64,000 nucleotides of DNA from Gilliamella sp. wkB171 (GTDB lineage Bacteria > Pseudomonadota > Gammaproteobacteria > Enterobacterales > Orbaceae), in contig NZ_LYST01000055.1 of the NCBI RefSeq assembly GCF_001693755.1, positions 1 through 64,000 of the forward strand. Reading direction: 5' to 3'. A program made the translations under genes and the position numbers. Positions 53,704 through 64,000 of the stretch are shown here, piece after piece; positions within the stretch are counted from its first letter, which is position 1, and each line of letters starts with the position of its first letter. The notes under the pieces were generated by a model, which saw nothing but the letters and a program-made list of their open reading frames with translations, was not told the DNA's origin and did no database searches.

Positions 53704-54603
53704 TTGTCACACGAATGGATGAAACAGATGAAAACAAATTTACTTTTTAATAAAAAAACGGTGTTCTCTTTTGAAGTTTTTCCACCCAAAAAAACATCAC
53801 CATTAGAGACTATCTATAGCACATTACGTGAACTTGGCTATTTTAAGCCTGATTTTATCAGTGTTACATATGGAGCAGGCGGCAGCTTAAACGGCCAAAC
53901 CACCATTGATATTGCGCATTCGGTTAAACACACTTATGGTATTGAGAGTGTTGCCCATTTACCGGGTATTAATTTTGATAAAGCTGAGATGAGTAAAATT
54001 TTACATGAGCTAAAATGTGCAGGTATTGATAATGTCTTAGCGTTACGTGGTGATATTAGTCCGAATGTACAACCCAAAAATGATTTTCGTTTTGCCAGCG
54101 AATTAGTATCGTTCATTAAAGAAAATGGGGATTTTAATATTATTGGCGCATGCTATCCAGAGGGACATCTTGAAGCAGCTACCCTTAAACAAGATCTGAT
54201 TCATTTAAAAGAAAAGGTGAATGCAGGTACCGATCAGTTAATCTCACAGCTCTTTTTTGATAATGATTATTTCTATGCTTTTTTAGATAAAGCGCGTGAT
54301 ATGGGGATTAACGTACCAATTGAAGCAGGCATTATGCCGGTAACGAACAAAAATCAAATTGAACGTATGGTTTCAATGTGTGGTGTGAATCTACCGAAGA
54401 AGTTCAAACAGATGATGGAAAAATATGAACATCATCCTGATGCATTCCGTGATGCTGGTATTGCTTATGCTATCGATCAGATTGTGGATTTAGTTTCACA
54501 AAATGTTGACGGTATTCATTTGTATACAATGAACAATAGTTATATCGCTAGAAGAATCAGTGAAGCGGTATCAACGTTATTAGCAGTGCCAAAATCGGCT
54601 TAG
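53704..54603 (+). CDS. metF: Methylenetetrahydrofolate reductase, divergent type
   Basis: Flavoprotein reducing 5,10-methylene-THF to 5-methyl-THF for MetE. The 299-residue TIM barrel has FSFEVFPPKK (catalytic Glu), SVTYGAGGS, VLALRGD and AACYPEGH-type GACYPEGHLEA motifs. The wording (YGAGGS, LISQLFFDNDYFYAF) resembles Firmicutes-type MetF more than E. coli MetF. Likely start is TTG 53704, with AAGGA 6 nt upstream; ATGs at 53719 and 53728 have poorer ribosome sites. Confidence 0.92.
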   Translation: MSHEWMKQMKTNLLFNKKTVFSFEVFPPKKTSPLETIYSTLRELGYFKPDFISVTYGAGGSLNGQTTIDIAHSVKHTYGIESVAHLPGINFDKAEMSKILHELKCAGIDNVLALRGDISPNVQPKNDFRFASELVSFIKENGDFNIIGACYPEGHLEAATLKQDLIHLKEKVNAGTDQLISQLFFDNDYFYAFLDKARDMGINVPIEAGIMPVTNKNQIERMVSMCGVNLPKKFKQMMEKYEHHPDAFRDAGIAYAIDQIVDLVSQNVDGIHLYTMNNSYIARRISEAVSTLLAVPKSA

Positions 54604-54626
54604 AAAAGATAGATTAGACAGAAAAT

Positions 54627-54703
<77 letters not shown>

Positions 54704-54718
54704 TCAAAGAGGTGAGCT

Positions 54719-54746
54719 ATAATATAGTAATAAAATAATAAAGCAA
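54719..54746 (-). promoter_or_regulatory. Promoter of the initiator tRNA
   Basis: On the minus strand TTGCTT (54741-54746) and TATTAT (54719-54724) are separated by 16 nt, ending 16 nt before the tRNA 5' end. Confidence 0.5.
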
Positions 54747-54922
54747 TACCTTTTTGGTTTAACTGTCCTATATTTAAACATTATTAAGTAAATATAGGCT
54801 ATCTCTTTACATAAATACACCTGTAATCTGAAATTTATTCACAACATAAGTTGTATTTTTAATTTATTTCCTGTTTTTATTGTTAGAATATTTACACAAT
54901 TAATTAAATAATAGGATGAATT

Positions 54923-55342
54923 ATGTCTAATCAATATCATGGATCATGTTTATGTGGAAAGGTTAAATTAACGGTACCTTTTAAAAATACCCAATTTAGT
55001 GCTTGTCATTGTAATACTTGTCGTAAATGGGGTGCGGGGCCATTTATGACATTAATGTATGATGGACAAATAGCGGTTGAAGGGCAAGAAAACATTAGTG
55101 TTTATAATTCATCTCAATGGGCAGAAAGAGCATTTTGTCAAGTATGTGGTACTCACCTTTATTATCATATGAAAGATACACAACACTATTATATTTCTAC
55201 TTGGATTTTTGAAGATATTAACGATCTACAATTTACTACTGAAGTATTTATTGACAAAAAACCAACTTGCTATGCGTTTGCTAATCCTACCCATAAATTG
55301 ACAGAGGCTGATATCTTAGCCATGGCTGCGGCTAATAAATAG
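54923..55342 (+). CDS. GFA-family zinc protein (glutathione-dependent formaldehyde-activating enzyme fold)
   Basis: The 139-residue protein is a single GFA/CENP-V-like Zn domain, with cysteines in HGSCLCGKV (9, 11), CHCNTCRKWG (28, 30, 33) and FCQVCGTHLY. Family members bind one or two zinc ions and some act on S-hydroxymethyl-glutathione, but most have no proven reaction. Good AGGATGA ribosome site. Substrate is not predictable. Confidence 0.85.
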   Translation: MSNQYHGSCLCGKVKLTVPFKNTQFSACHCNTCRKWGAGPFMTLMYDGQIAVEGQENISVYNSSQWAERAFCQVCGTHLYYHMKDTQHYYISTWIFEDINDLQFTTEVFIDKKPTCYAFANPTHKLTEADILAMAAANK

Positions 55343-55467
55343 TATAAAAAGTTAATTGTTAACTTAATTATCGATCATCAATAATTAGCCAATAAAATGC
55401 ATTATTATGGTGTGGTTTTATTGGTTAATTTGACGATAAACTTATCTTTAAAAGGTGATGTTAATAC

Positions 55468-55965
55468 ATGAAACCAGTTGGAAAAAAGAAAATGATTTTC
55501 TTTTTTAGCCCAGATCATTACTTGTCACAATGGTATCCTTGTCGTTTTGTTATTGATGATATTGAGTTTACCAGTACCGAACAATGGATGATGTATGCTA
55601 AGGCAATGTTATTTCAAGATTTGGATTGTGCTAATGCTATTTTAGCGACGTCTTCTGCCAAAATGCAGAAAAATCTGGGTAAAAAGGTAACTAATTTTGA
55701 TGATAATATTTGGAATATTCATAAAAAAGAGATAGTTTTTAAAGGGAATTTAGCTAAGTTTTCGCAAAATGCTGAGCTCAAAACCTATTTATTATCGACC
55801 AAAGGTAAAGTATTAGCAGAGGCAAGTCCATACGATAAAATTTGGGGAATAGGTTTAAGTATGGATGATGAGATGCGCTTTAATATGACTAAATGGCGAG
55901 GTCAAAACTTATTGGGTGAAGTTTTAATGCAAGTTAGGGAAGCATTAAAAGCATCAAAGCTTTAA
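55468..55965 (+). CDS. NADAR/YbiA-family N-glycosidase
   Basis: The 165-residue protein is one NADAR domain: FFFSPDHYLSQWYPCRF at the start, the FTSTEQWMMYAKAMLF motif, and the C-terminal KWRGQNLLGEVLMQVRE. Enteric YbiA hydrolyses the N-glycosidic bond of riboflavin-pathway intermediates; other NADAR proteins remove ADP-ribose-type adducts. Which applies here is unknown. AAGGTGA ribosome site. Confidence 0.85.
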   Translation: MKPVGKKKMIFFFSPDHYLSQWYPCRFVIDDIEFTSTEQWMMYAKAMLFQDLDCANAILATSSAKMQKNLGKKVTNFDDNIWNIHKKEIVFKGNLAKFSQNAELKTYLLSTKGKVLAEASPYDKIWGIGLSMDDEMRFNMTKWRGQNLLGEVLMQVREALKASKL

Positions 55966-56008
55966 TGTTTTTTATTGGGTATTAAGCTCGTTATTGCAAT
56001 AAACACAA

Positions 56009-56854
56009 TTATTCACTGACAACTAAATGCTCTTGAATACCTAATTGGGCAATGCCTAAACGAACCTTTTGTCCTGCTTTCAAAAAGATTGGTTTAGGTT
56101 TAATACCAAGACCAACGCCAGCGGGTGTACCTGTTGCGATAATATCACCCGCTTGTAAACTCATAAATTGGCTGACATAACTTATGATCTGTTTAACATC
56201 AAAAATCATATTACTGGTATGACTGTGTTGATAGCGTTTGCCATCGACTTCTAACCATAATTCAAGATTTTGTGGATCTTTAATTTCGTCGGCTGTGACT
56301 AGCCAAGGTCCAATAGGGCCAAAACTATCGCAACCTTTACCTTTGTCCCAAGTTCCACCACGATTTTTTTGATAATCACGTTCAGAAACATCATTAACCA
56401 CGCAATAACCAGCAACATAAGTTAATGCATCTTGCTCTTGAATATATTTACCTTCTTTGCCTATGATGATTCCTAGCTCTACTTCCCAATCGGTATGGGT
56501 TGAGCCTCGGGGTAATACAATATTATCATTAGCACCACTAATGGCACTGGTCCATTTATTGAAAATAACTGGTTCGTTAGGAATTGGCGCGCCAGTTTCT
56601 TTTGCATGATCGATATAGTTCAAACCAATACAGATAAATTTACCGACTTTACCAACACAAGGGGCAATACGCTCAGGACGATTAACTATTGGTAGCGTAT
56701 CAATATCCATTTGGCTAATTTTTGTTAGCACATTATCGGCTAATGTTTGTGCATCAATATCGGCAATTACTGCACTTAGATCGCGCAGTTGATCTTGGTC
56801 ATCTAAGATGGCTGGTTTCTCATTTCCTTTCAAACCATAACGCAGTAATCGCAT
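56009..56854 (-). CDS. Fumarylacetoacetate hydrolase-family protein
   Basis: The 281-residue protein has an N-terminal leader domain and the FAH catalytic core: FICIGLNYIDHAKE, the metal ligands in DWEVELGIIIGKEG, and GDIIATGTPAGVG. It resembles the ureidoglycolate lyase / diketo-deoxy-fuconate hydrolase branch. No allantoin or fucose genes are nearby, so the substrate is open. Ends convergently with the NADAR gene and is 42 nt downstream of carB on the same strand, possibly by read-through. Confidence 0.85.
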   Translation of the reverse strand: MRLLRYGLKGNEKPAILDDQDQLRDLSAVIADIDAQTLADNVLTKISQMDIDTLPIVNRPERIAPCVGKVGKFICIGLNYIDHAKETGAPIPNEPVIFNKWTSAISGANDNIVLPRGSTHTDWEVELGIIIGKEGKYIQEQDALTYVAGYCVVNDVSERDYQKNRGGTWDKGKGCDSFGPIGPWLVTADEIKDPQNLELWLEVDGKRYQHSHTSNMIFDVKQIISYVSQFMSLQAGDIIATGTPAGVGLGIKPKPIFLKAGQKVRLGIAQLGIQEHLVVSE

Positions 56855-56896
56855 ATTACTCCCCCTATCATTTTACAGGCTGATTTTGCCCAAAAC

Positions 56897-59800
56897 TTAT
56901 TGGTACAGTGCTTGTAATGGTATAACGGTTTTTGCCGGATCGCAATCGAGAGCAGCGGTGGTGGCATAGGCTGCATTCATCGTTGTATCGTAGTGTACTT
57001 TATATTGTATTGCACTTCGACGCAGGATTTTTGATGCTTCAATGGCTGCGCGTCCCGAAGTGGTATTAAGAATATAACTATATTCACCATTTTTAATGTG
57101 GTCATGAATATTGGGTCGACCTTCGTTCTCTTTTTTTACGATTTGACAAGCAATACCGGCTTGTTGCAATATTTTAGCTGTGCCGGTAGTGGCATCAATT
57201 GTAAAGCCATGAGCAACAAGTCGATTAGCTACTTGGAGTAGGCGAGTTTTATCTTGATCACGAACTGATAAGAGCGCTTTCCCCGATTTTTTCATATTTG
57301 ATAAACTACCCAACTGTGCTTTAGCAAAGGCTTCGGCAAAGGTTTTTCCAATTCCCATTACTTCACCTGTGGATCGCATTTCAGGCCCTAAAATGGGGTC
57401 AACGCCGCTAAATTTATTAAACGGTAATACCACCTCTTTAACCGAAAAGTAAGGAGGAATGACTTCCTTAGTGATATTTTGTTTAGCAAGTGATTGTCCT
57501 GTCATTACTCTAGCTGCAATTTTTGCTAAGGGCAAACCGGTAGCTTTCGATACAAATGGTACTGTACGTGCGGCTCGAGGATTGATTTCAATCAGATACA
57601 CATCATTATTTTTAATCGCAAATTGACCGTTCATCAAACCTTTAACATTAAGTTCCTGTGCTAGTTGTTTGGCTTGCTTGCGTAATTTATCTAAAATTTC
57701 TGGACTGAGAGTATACGTTGGTAATGAACAAGCAGAATCTCCCGAGTGAATGCCGGCTTGTTCAATATGTTCCATAATGCCACCAATTACAATTTGTTCA
57801 CCGTCGGCAATCACATCAATATCAACTTCAATGGCATCATCTAAAAAGTGATCAAGTAATACCGGTGCATTATTAGACTCATTGACCGCAGTTTTAAAAT
57901 AACGCCGTAGATCTTGTTCGTTATAGACAATTTCCATTGCTCGTCCACCTAAAACATAAGATGGCCTAACCACTAAGGGATAACCAATCTGTTCGGCCTT
58001 AATCACCGCATCTTCAATATCGGTAACAGTAGCATTAACGGGCTGTTTTAATTTTAATTTTTCAACAATAGCTTGAAAGCGTTTTCGGTCTTCCGCTTTA
58101 TCGATCGAATCAGGTGAGGTACCAATAATCGGTATGCCAGCCGCTTCAAGCGCACGAGCCAATTTTAAAGGTGTCTGTCCGCCATACTGCACAATAACCC
58201 CATTTGGTTTTTCTACATAAGCAATTTCTAATACATCTTCAAGCGTGACAGGCTCAAAATAGAGTCGATCTGAAGTATCATAATCGGTTGATACCGTTTC
58301 GGGATTGCAATTCACCATGATCGTTTCATAACCATCTTCACGTAGCGCCAGCGCTGCATGCACGCAACAGTAATCAAACTCAATTCCTTGCCCAATTCGA
58401 TTCGGTCCACCACCTAATATCATGATTTTAGGACGATTAAATTGTGGCTTAGCTTCACACTCTTGCTCATAAGTTGAGTAAAGATAAGCGGTGTCGGTTG
58501 CAAACTCAGCGGCACAAGTATCAACGCGTTTATAAACCGGATGAATATCGTATTGGTTTCGTCGATCACGAACGTCTTGCTCTTTGACATTTAGTAGTTT
58601 AGCGATACGTAAATCTGAAAAACCTTTACGCTTAAGTTGCCATAATGATTCTGAATTAAGGCTAGCTAATGATTGTGATTTTAGTTGGTTTTCAAGGCTA
58701 ATAAGTTCTTCAATCTGCACTAAAAACCAGCGATCGATATTTGTTAGTGTGAAGATTTCATCTAAACTAAAGCCTGCTCGAAAAGCATCTGCGATATACC
58801 AAATGCGTTCAGCGCCCGCTTCTTGCAGTTCATACCGTATTTTGCTGAGATTTTTTTCATCATCATAATTTTCAATTTTCGGATCAAAACCACACGCACC
58901 GACTTCAAGCCCTCGTAGTGCCTTTTGTAATGATTCTTGAAAAGTTCGACCAATGGCCATCACTTCGCCCACTGATTTCATTTGGGTCGTTAAACGGTCA
59001 TTACATCCGGCAAATTTTTCGAAGTTAAAGCGAGGTATTTTTGTCACAACATAATCGATAGACGGCTCAAATGACGCAGGTGTTTTACCGCCAGTAATAT
59101 CATTGGAAAGTTCATCAAGCGTATAACCAACCGCTAACTTAGCGGCGATTTTGGCAATAGGAAAGCCAGTTGCTTTCGATGCTAGTGCAGATGAGCGTGA
59201 TACACGTGGGTTCATTTCGATAACAATAAGTCGCCCTGTTTTAGGATCGACCGAAAATTGTACATTTGAGCCGCCGGTTTCGACACCGATTTCACGCAGT
59301 ACCGCAATCGACGCATTACGCATGATTTGGTATTCTTTATCGGTCAAGGTTTGAGCAGGAGCAACAGTAATAGAGTCACCCGTATGGATGCCCATAGGAT
59401 CAAAATTTTCGATCGAACAAACAATAATACAGTTATCATTTTTGTCTCGAACAACTTCCATTTCATACTCTTTCCAACCTATTAAAGATTCATCAATCAA
59501 TAGTTCATTGGTGGGAGAAAGATCCAATCCTCGAGCACAAATCTCTTCAAACTCTTCGGTGTTATAGGCGATACCACCGCCAGTTCCACCCATCGTAAAT
59601 GAAGGACGAATAATGCAAGGAAAGCCAACTTGTTCAAGTACGGCATAAGCCTCTTTTAATGAGTGTGCAATACCTGAACGTGCTGTATCAAGTCCTATTT
59701 TTTTCATTGCTTGGTCAAAGCGCTTACGATCTTCAGCTTTATCGATAGCATCAGCGGTGGCACCGATCATTTCAACATTAAATTGCTTTAAAATACCCTG

Positions 59801-60112
59801 CTTTTCAAGCTCTAAAGCGCAGTTTAGTGCCGTTTGCCCACCCATAGTTGGTAAAATGGCGTCAGGCCTTTCTTGTTCGATGATTTTGGCAACGGTTGAC
59901 CAGTGAATAGGTTCTATATAGGTGGCATCGGCCATCTCTGGATCTGTCATAATGGTTGCCGGATTGGAATTGACTAAAATAACGCGATAACCTTCTTCAC
60001 GTAGGGCTTTGCAGGCTTGAGCGCCTGAATAATCAAATTCACAAGCTTGACCAATAACAATTGGACCAGCGCCAATAATTAAAATCGATTTGATATCTGT
60101 TCGCTTAGCCAT
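56897..60112 (-). CDS. carB: Carbamoyl-phosphate synthase large subunit
   Basis: CarB makes carbamoyl phosphate from bicarbonate, ammonia and two ATP, feeding arginine and pyrimidine synthesis. The 1,071-residue protein shows the internal duplication: [21 protein letters not shown] at the start and [19 protein letters not shown] near 560, each with an ATP-grasp domain, then the C-terminal allosteric domain. Starts one base after the carA stop. Confidence 0.98.
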   Translation of the reverse strand: MAKRTDIKSILIIGAGPIVIGQACEFDYSGAQACKALREEGYRVILVNSNPATIMTDPEMADATYIEPIHWSTVAKIIEQERPDAILPTMGGQTALNCALELEKQGILKQFNVEMIGATADAIDKAEDRKRFDQAMKKIGLDTARSGIAHSLKEAYAVLEQVGFPCIIRPSFTMGGTGGGIAYNTEEFEEICARGLDLSPTNELLIDESLIGWKEYEMEVVRDKNDNCIIVCSIENFDPMGIHTGDSITVAPAQTLTDKEYQIMRNASIAVLREIGVETGGSNVQFSVDPKTGRLIVIEMNPRVSRSSALASKATGFPIAKIAAKLAVGYTLDELSNDITGGKTPASFEPSIDYVVTKIPRFNFEKFAGCNDRLTTQMKSVGEVMAIGRTFQESLQKALRGLEVGACGFDPKIENYDDEKNLSKIRYELQEAGAERIWYIADAFRAGFSLDEIFTLTNIDRWFLVQIEELISLENQLKSQSLASLNSESLWQLKRKGFSDLRIAKLLNVKEQDVRDRRNQYDIHPVYKRVDTCAAEFATDTAYLYSTYEQECEAKPQFNRPKIMILGGGPNRIGQGIEFDYCCVHAALALREDGYETIMVNCNPETVSTDYDTSDRLYFEPVTLEDVLEIAYVEKPNGVIVQYGGQTPLKLARALEAAGIPIIGTSPDSIDKAEDRKRFQAIVEKLKLKQPVNATVTDIEDAVIKAEQIGYPLVVRPSYVLGGRAMEIVYNEQDLRRYFKTAVNESNNAPVLLDHFLDDAIEVDIDVIADGEQIVIGGIMEHIEQAGIHSGDSACSLPTYTLSPEILDKLRKQAKQLAQELNVKGLMNGQFAIKNNDVYLIEINPRAARTVPFVSKATGLPLAKIAARVMTGQSLAKQNITKEVIPPYFSVKEVVLPFNKFSGVDPILGPEMRSTGEVMGIGKTFAEAFAKAQLGSLSNMKKSGKALLSVRDQDKTRLLQVANRLVAHGFTIDATTGTAKILQQAGIACQIVKKENEGRPNIHDHIKNGEYSYILNTTSGRAAIEASKILRRSAIQYKVHYDTTMNAAYATTAALDCDPAKTVIPLQALYQ

Positions 60113-60113
60113 G

Positions 60114-61274
60114 TTATTGCTCCTGCTTATAAATTTTTATTAATTCAATAAAGTGATCAAAAAGGGGTGCGGCATCATGGGGGCCAGGGCTTGCTTCAGG
60201 ATGGCCTTGAAAGCTAAAAGCCGGTTTTTGATTGTGATGAATACCTTGCAATGAATCATCAAATAAAGATTTATGTGTAGCGCGCAAATTGCTCGGTAAA
60301 CTGGCTTCATCGACAGCAAAACCATGATTTTGTGCAGTGATCATGACGCGATTATTTTCTAAATCTTTAACGGGATGATTACCGCCATGATGTCCAAATT
60401 TCATTTTTATGGTTTTTGCACCACACGCCAGTGCTAACAGTTGATGACCTAAGCAGATACCAAAGATAGGAATATTAGTGGTTAAAAATGCCTTAATTGC
60501 ATCTATAGCATAAGTACAGGGGGCGGGATCACCAGGACCATTTGATAGGAATATGCCATCTGGGTTTAGTGCTAATACTTCAGTTGCGGGTGTTTTGGCT
60601 GGTACTACTGTTAATTTACATCCTCGCTCAACTAACATTCGTAAAATATTTCGCTTTACGCCAAAATCATAAGCAACAACATGCAAAGGTAGCGTGTTCT
60701 CAGCTTTCGGCATAGGACTTTCATTCTCTCTTGTCCATATACTTTGTGTCCAGATATAGCTTTTTGTGCAAGTCACTTCTTTTGCTAAATCTAATCCTGA
60801 TAATCCTTTAAAATTTATTGCTTGTTGCTTGGCCGCTTGTGCATTATCCAATAAGGTTTGTTTATTTGTTGCTGTTATGATTACGCCATGTTGTGCACCT
60901 TTTTCACGCAATATTCTGGTTAAACGACGGGTATCGATATCTGCAATAGCAATGACATTATGCTTTTTTAAATAGCTTGAAAGATCAAGCTCACTACGGT
61001 AATTGCTGGTTATTAGGGGCAAATCACGAATGATTAAACCTTTAGCATAAACTTGACTAGATTCGGCATCGGCATCATTCGTACCGACATTACCAATGTG
61101 TGGATAAGTTAAGGTAACGATTTGCTCGCAATAAGAGGGATCAGTTAGGATTTCTTGATAGCCAGTCATTGATGTATTAAAAACGACTTCGCCAACTGTT
61201 TGTCCGTCAGCGCCGATTGATTTACCAATAAATGTTGAACCATCTTGTAACATAAGGAGGGCATAAGTTTGCAT
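60114..61274 (-). CDS. carA: Carbamoyl-phosphate synthase small subunit
   Basis: Glutamine amidotransferase subunit that passes ammonia to CarB. The 386-residue protein has the CarA N-domain ([21 protein letters not shown]) and the class I amidotransferase triad: Cys in [12 protein letters not shown] near 270, His/Glu in [14 protein letters not shown] boxes upstream imply ArgR control; a pyrimidine-responsive site was not identified. Confidence 0.97.
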   Translation of the reverse strand: MQTYALLMLQDGSTFIGKSIGADGQTVGEVVFNTSMTGYQEILTDPSYCEQIVTLTYPHIGNVGTNDADAESSQVYAKGLIIRDLPLITSNYRSELDLSSYLKKHNVIAIADIDTRRLTRILREKGAQHGVIITATNKQTLLDNAQAAKQQAINFKGLSGLDLAKEVTCTKSYIWTQSIWTRENESPMPKAENTLPLHVVAYDFGVKRNILRMLVERGCKLTVVPAKTPATEVLALNPDGIFLSNGPGDPAPCTYAIDAIKAFLTTNIPIFGICLGHQLLALACGAKTIKMKFGHHGGNHPVKDLENNRVMITAQNHGFAVDEASLPSNLRATHKSLFDDSLQGIHHNQKPAFSFQGHPEASPGPHDAAPLFDHFIELIKIYKQEQ

Positions 61275-61287
61275 AATTAAAAAGACC

Positions 61288-61327
61288 TTTTGAATAAAAA
61301 TATATTTAAATTGAATAAAAATTCAAT
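61288..61327 (-). promoter_or_regulatory. ARG boxes before carA
   Basis: TTGAATAAAAATTCAA (61311-61326) is a near-perfect ArgR half-palindrome pair. A second, weaker copy, TTTGAATAAAAATATATT, lies at 61289-61306, giving the tandem-box spacing usual for ArgR hexamers. Confidence 0.8.
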
Positions 61328-61485
61328 CTTGCTTATCTTTCCATATACAGCACTCGGCTAGTTTATTACAATATTTTAAATAAAAAAAGTATTATTATTA
61401 AAAATAACTAAATAATAATGTCTAATTTTTGAGATTTTAGTTGGGTTTTGGGGGTTGTTATTGATTTTTGAAAAATTGGCTTGAA

Positions 61486-61503
61486 AGTGAATAATTATTC
61501 AAA
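61486..61503 (+). promoter_or_regulatory. ARG box before argF
   Basis: TGAATAATTATTCA (61488-61501) is a perfect ARG-box palindrome about 40 nt before the argF ATG. A degenerate second copy may follow at 61507. ArgR plus arginine should repress both diverging units. Confidence 0.8.
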
Positions 61504-61541
61504 TAAAATTATTTAAATCATGATAACTAAAGGGGTATTGC

Positions 61542-62552
61542 ATGTACGGGTTTTATCAGCGCCATTTCTTAAGATTACTCGATTTCACACCAGCAGAAAT
61601 TAATCAATTAATTAATCTTGCTATTGAATTAAAACAGGCTAAGTACCAAGGAGCGGAAAAAAAACATTTATCAGGTAAAAATATCGCTTTAATTTTTGAA
61701 AAAGACTCTACTCGTACCCGCTGTGCATTTGAAGTTGGTGCTTACGATCAAGGTGCACAAGTGACTTATTTGGGACCAAGTGGTAGTCAAATTGGTCATA
61801 AAGAGTCGATTGCTGATACTGCACGAGTGCTTGGTCGAATGTATGACGGTATTGAATATCGAGGTTATGGGCAAGATATTGTTGAAACCTTAGCAAAATA
61901 TGCTGGTGTGCCAGTTTGGAATGGTTTAACTACCGAAGCGCATCCAACCCAAATCCTTGCTGACTTTATGACCATGCAAGAGCATATTGGAAATCGAGCT
62001 TTAAATAGTGTTAAATTTGCTTACTTGGGGGATGCACGTAATAATATGGGCAACTCATTAATGGAAGGCGCGGCATTAATGGGAATGGAAATTCGCCTTG
62101 TTGCGCCGAAAGCTTGCCAACCTGAAGCTGAATTGGTGCAAAAATGCCAAGCGATAGCCAAAACCACTGGTGCTAAAATTATCTTAACAGAAGATGTTGC
62201 CGAAGGTGTAAAAGATGTTGATTTCCTTTATACCGATGTTTGGGTATCAATGGGCGAACCGAAAGAAGTATGGGATGAGCGAGTAAAATTATTAACCCCA
62301 TACCAAGTCAACCAAAATGTGATCAAATTAACTGGCAACCCTAAAGTTAAATTTATGCATTGCCTACCAGCTTTTCATGATATGAATACGACTGTGGGTA
62401 AACAGATGGCTGCTCAATATGGTTTGAAAAATGGCTTAGAAGTGACAGATGAAGTTTTTGAATCCGAGCATAGTATTGTTTTTGATGAAGCTGAAAACCG
62501 ACTACACACCATTAAAGCCGTCATGGTTGCAACCTTAACTAAAGACGAATAA
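61542..62552 (+). CDS. argF: Ornithine carbamoyltransferase
   Basis: Forms citrulline from ornithine and carbamoyl phosphate, the product of the divergent carAB. The 336-residue protein has the carbamoyl-phosphate motif STRTR at 56-60, [14 protein letters not shown] near 130, and HCLPAFHD near 274. Length matches E. coli ArgF/ArgI. AGGGG ribosome site before the ATG. Confidence 0.97.
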   Translation: MYGFYQRHFLRLLDFTPAEINQLINLAIELKQAKYQGAEKKHLSGKNIALIFEKDSTRTRCAFEVGAYDQGAQVTYLGPSGSQIGHKESIADTARVLGRMYDGIEYRGYGQDIVETLAKYAGVPVWNGLTTEAHPTQILADFMTMQEHIGNRALNSVKFAYLGDARNNMGNSLMEGAALMGMEIRLVAPKACQPEAELVQKCQAIAKTTGAKIILTEDVAEGVKDVDFLYTDVWVSMGEPKEVWDERVKLLTPYQVNQNVIKLTGNPKVKFMHCLPAFHDMNTTVGKQMAAQYGLKNGLEVTDEVFESEHSIVFDEAENRLHTIKAVMVATLTKDE

Positions 62553-62569
62553 TATACCTATCTGGACTT

Positions 62570-62626
62570 AATGCTTATAAGGCATTAGCTTTTTATGATT
62601 TGCCGACTTTAGTCGGCAAAATTTTA
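62570..62626 (+). terminator. Tandem hairpins after argF
   Basis: First TAATGC/GCATTA followed by GCTTTTTAT, then a stronger TTTGCCGAC-TTTA-GTCGGCAAA stem (62599-62620) followed by ATTTTAT. Together a likely terminator. Confidence 0.7.
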
Positions 62627-62646
62627 TCAATAAGAATCACGAAATA

Positions 62647-63150
62647 ATGACTAAACAAGATCGCAATAAAGATTTTAAAAAATACCTAAAACTTACCAAT
62701 CCAATCCATTTTTTAGCGGTCGGGCTAGGCAGTGGTTTATCGCCTATTATGCCAGGAACCACGGGCTCATTAATGGCAATTCCATGTTGGTTATTATTTA
62801 ATGGCTTGCAACCCATTTTATACTGGGTATTGATGGTTGTTGCCTTTATATTTGGTTGTTTTTTATGTCAAAAAACATCTGATGATACGCATACTCATGA
62901 TTCGGGACATATCGTTTGGGATGAGTTTGTCGGCATGTGGATAACCTTATTTTTTATTCCACAAGTTTCTATTCTCTGGGTCATGATTGCTTTTGTTGCA
63001 TTTAGAATATTTGATATGGCAAAACCGTGGCCTATTCGTTGGTTTGATAAGCGTGTACCAGGTGGATTTGGGATTATGGTCGATGACGTTATCGCCGCTA
63101 TTTTTTCATCTATTACTGTTTATCTATTAACTTATCTGATTAACTGCTGA
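62647..63150 (+). CDS. pgpA: Phosphatidylglycerophosphatase A
   Basis: Inner-membrane phosphatase that makes phosphatidylglycerol. The 167-residue protein has the PgpA signatures FLAVGLGSGLSPIMPGTTGS, IVWDEFVGMWITL and MAKPWPIRWFDKRVPGGFGI, with about four hydrophobic segments. In E. coli it lies next to thiL; here it stands alone between argF and nadK. Confidence 0.94.
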   Translation: MTKQDRNKDFKKYLKLTNPIHFLAVGLGSGLSPIMPGTTGSLMAIPCWLLFNGLQPILYWVLMVVAFIFGCFLCQKTSDDTHTHDSGHIVWDEFVGMWITLFFIPQVSILWVMIAFVAFRIFDMAKPWPIRWFDKRVPGGFGIMVDDVIAAIFSSITVYLLTYLINC

Positions 63151-63257
63151 TTTAAAAACAATATTGTTTTGCTTTCTTTTATTCTCGCTTGTTTTTATCT
63201 TAACAAGCGAGTTGTCTTGCATAACGATGTTAGCTAAAAAAGGGCCATTTAAATTGG

Positions 63258-64000
63258 CTAATACATTTTTTGTGACCAGCCAAGTTTAGTTGAAAGATTA
63301 TTAAAGTAATCATAGTCTTTAGAGTGAATTAGGTTAAATTCATACTCTGAACGACGAATAATCACATCCTGACTTGGTTTCACCGGTAAAATTATTTGAC
63401 TGTCACAGGCGATATTTAGATCGAGTGCGGTGGTTGGAAATTTAAGGTGAATAGGGTTGTCACTTTTAATAACTAATGGCCTAACTGCTAATGAATGCGG
63501 AAACATAGGTGTAATAATTAAAGCATCTAAATGCGGAGCTAAAATAGGTCCGCCGGCAGATAAAGAATAGGCTGTTGAGCCAGTTGGTGTGGCAATAATT
63601 AAGCCATCAGCCCGCTGTGAAAAGGCATTACGTTCATTGATGTAGACATCATAATCAATCATATGCGCAACGGTATTTGGCGTAACGACAATTTCATTAA
63701 CGGCAAAACCAGAATTGATTAATTTGCCATTATCATAAATAGAGACTTCGACTAAAAAGCGAGGATCGTCATCATATTCACCTGCAATCACAGGGCTTAA
63801 CTGCTCGATCACTTTTTCATGTGAAATATCGGTTAAAAAACCCAGATTGCCACGATTGACGCCAATTACCTTAATTTTATAGTGTGATAAGCAACGTGCT
63901 GAGCGCAACATATTACCATCGCCCCCTACCACGATAGCCAAATCTGCCTGCTCACCGATTTTATCTAGTGAAGCATAAACTTTGGCTGGGAATTTAATAT
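63258..64000 (-). CDS. nadK: NAD kinase, N-terminus beyond window
   Basis: Phosphorylates NAD to NADP. The frame runs from the stop at 63258 to the window edge without a stop. It has the GGDGN motif ([11 protein letters not shown]), [12 protein letters not shown], and the [16 protein letters not shown] segment of NAD kinases. Residues upstream of a TTG at 63941 (KIGEQADLA) align with the E. coli enzyme, so that codon is not the start; roughly 50 N-terminal residues lie outside. Confidence 0.95.
   Translation of the reverse strand, partial: IKFPAKVYASLDKIGEQADLAIVVGGDGNMLRSARCLSHYKIKVIGVNRGNLGFLTDISHEKVIEQLSPVIAGEYDDDPRFLVEVSIYDNGKLINSGFAVNEIVVTPNTVAHMIDYDVYINERNAFSQRADGLIIATPTGSTAYSLSAGGPILAPHLDALIITPMFPHSLAVRPLVIKSDNPIHLKFPTTALDLNIACDSQIILPVKPSQDVIIRRSEYEFNLIHSKDYDYFNNLSTKLGWSQKMY

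Overview
This is an A+T-rich stretch of gammaproteobacterial chromosome. The order tsaE-amiB-mutL-miaA-hfq-hflX-hflK-hflC-purA, the rpsB-tsf-pyrH-frr block and the coaBC-dut-slmA block match enteric-type genomes, and most proteins read like diverged E. coli orthologs. Low GC, short intergenic regions, several non-ATG starts and a sucrose catabolism locus suggest an Orbales-type host-associated bacterium (Gilliamella/Frischella-like). That placement is inference; no species assignment was possible. No phage, IS element, CRISPR array or defence island was seen.

Layout. 1-2770: the promoter-proximal part of an rRNA operon on the minus strand (16S, tRNA-Ile, tRNA-Ala, start of 23S). 2775-13447: minus-strand superoperon for cell wall amidase, mismatch repair, tRNA modification, RNA chaperone, membrane protease regulators and purine synthesis. 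13578-15665: plus-strand tusB, tsaC, anmK. 15752-16100: a decayed IclR-type regulator. 16286-17750: hda and a HAD phosphatase on the minus strand. 17940-18300: a strong candidate for the chromosomal replication origin (DnaA boxes, AT-rich 13-mer-like repeats, dense GATC), followed by mnmG-rsmG. Genes left of this point are mostly on the minus strand and many right of it are on the plus strand, as expected for replication outward from here.

20824-29514: amiC, miaB, ybeZ and the cell-elongation genes mrdA-mrdB-dacA. 30460-36938: S2-leader RNA, rpsB-tsf-pyrH-frr, then a deoC-deoR pair inserted before dxr. 36947-42736: a csc-type sucrose regulon (transacetylase, fructokinase, sucrose hydrolase, LacI-type repressor, proton symporter) with four palindromic operators and a perfect CRP site. 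42880-50201: cysE, mscS, slmA, dut, coaBC, recN (LexA box), mntH (Fur box). 50609-56854: yagU, metE, metF, initiator tRNA and three accessory enzymes. 56897-64000: carA-carB and argF diverging from a region with ARG boxes, then pgpA and the 3' part of nadK.

Most notable: the putative oriC with a GATC-rich neighbourhood, and two essential-type genes (hda, mrdA) whose conserved N-termini can only be reached from ATT/ATC-type start codons placed behind good ribosome binding sites.
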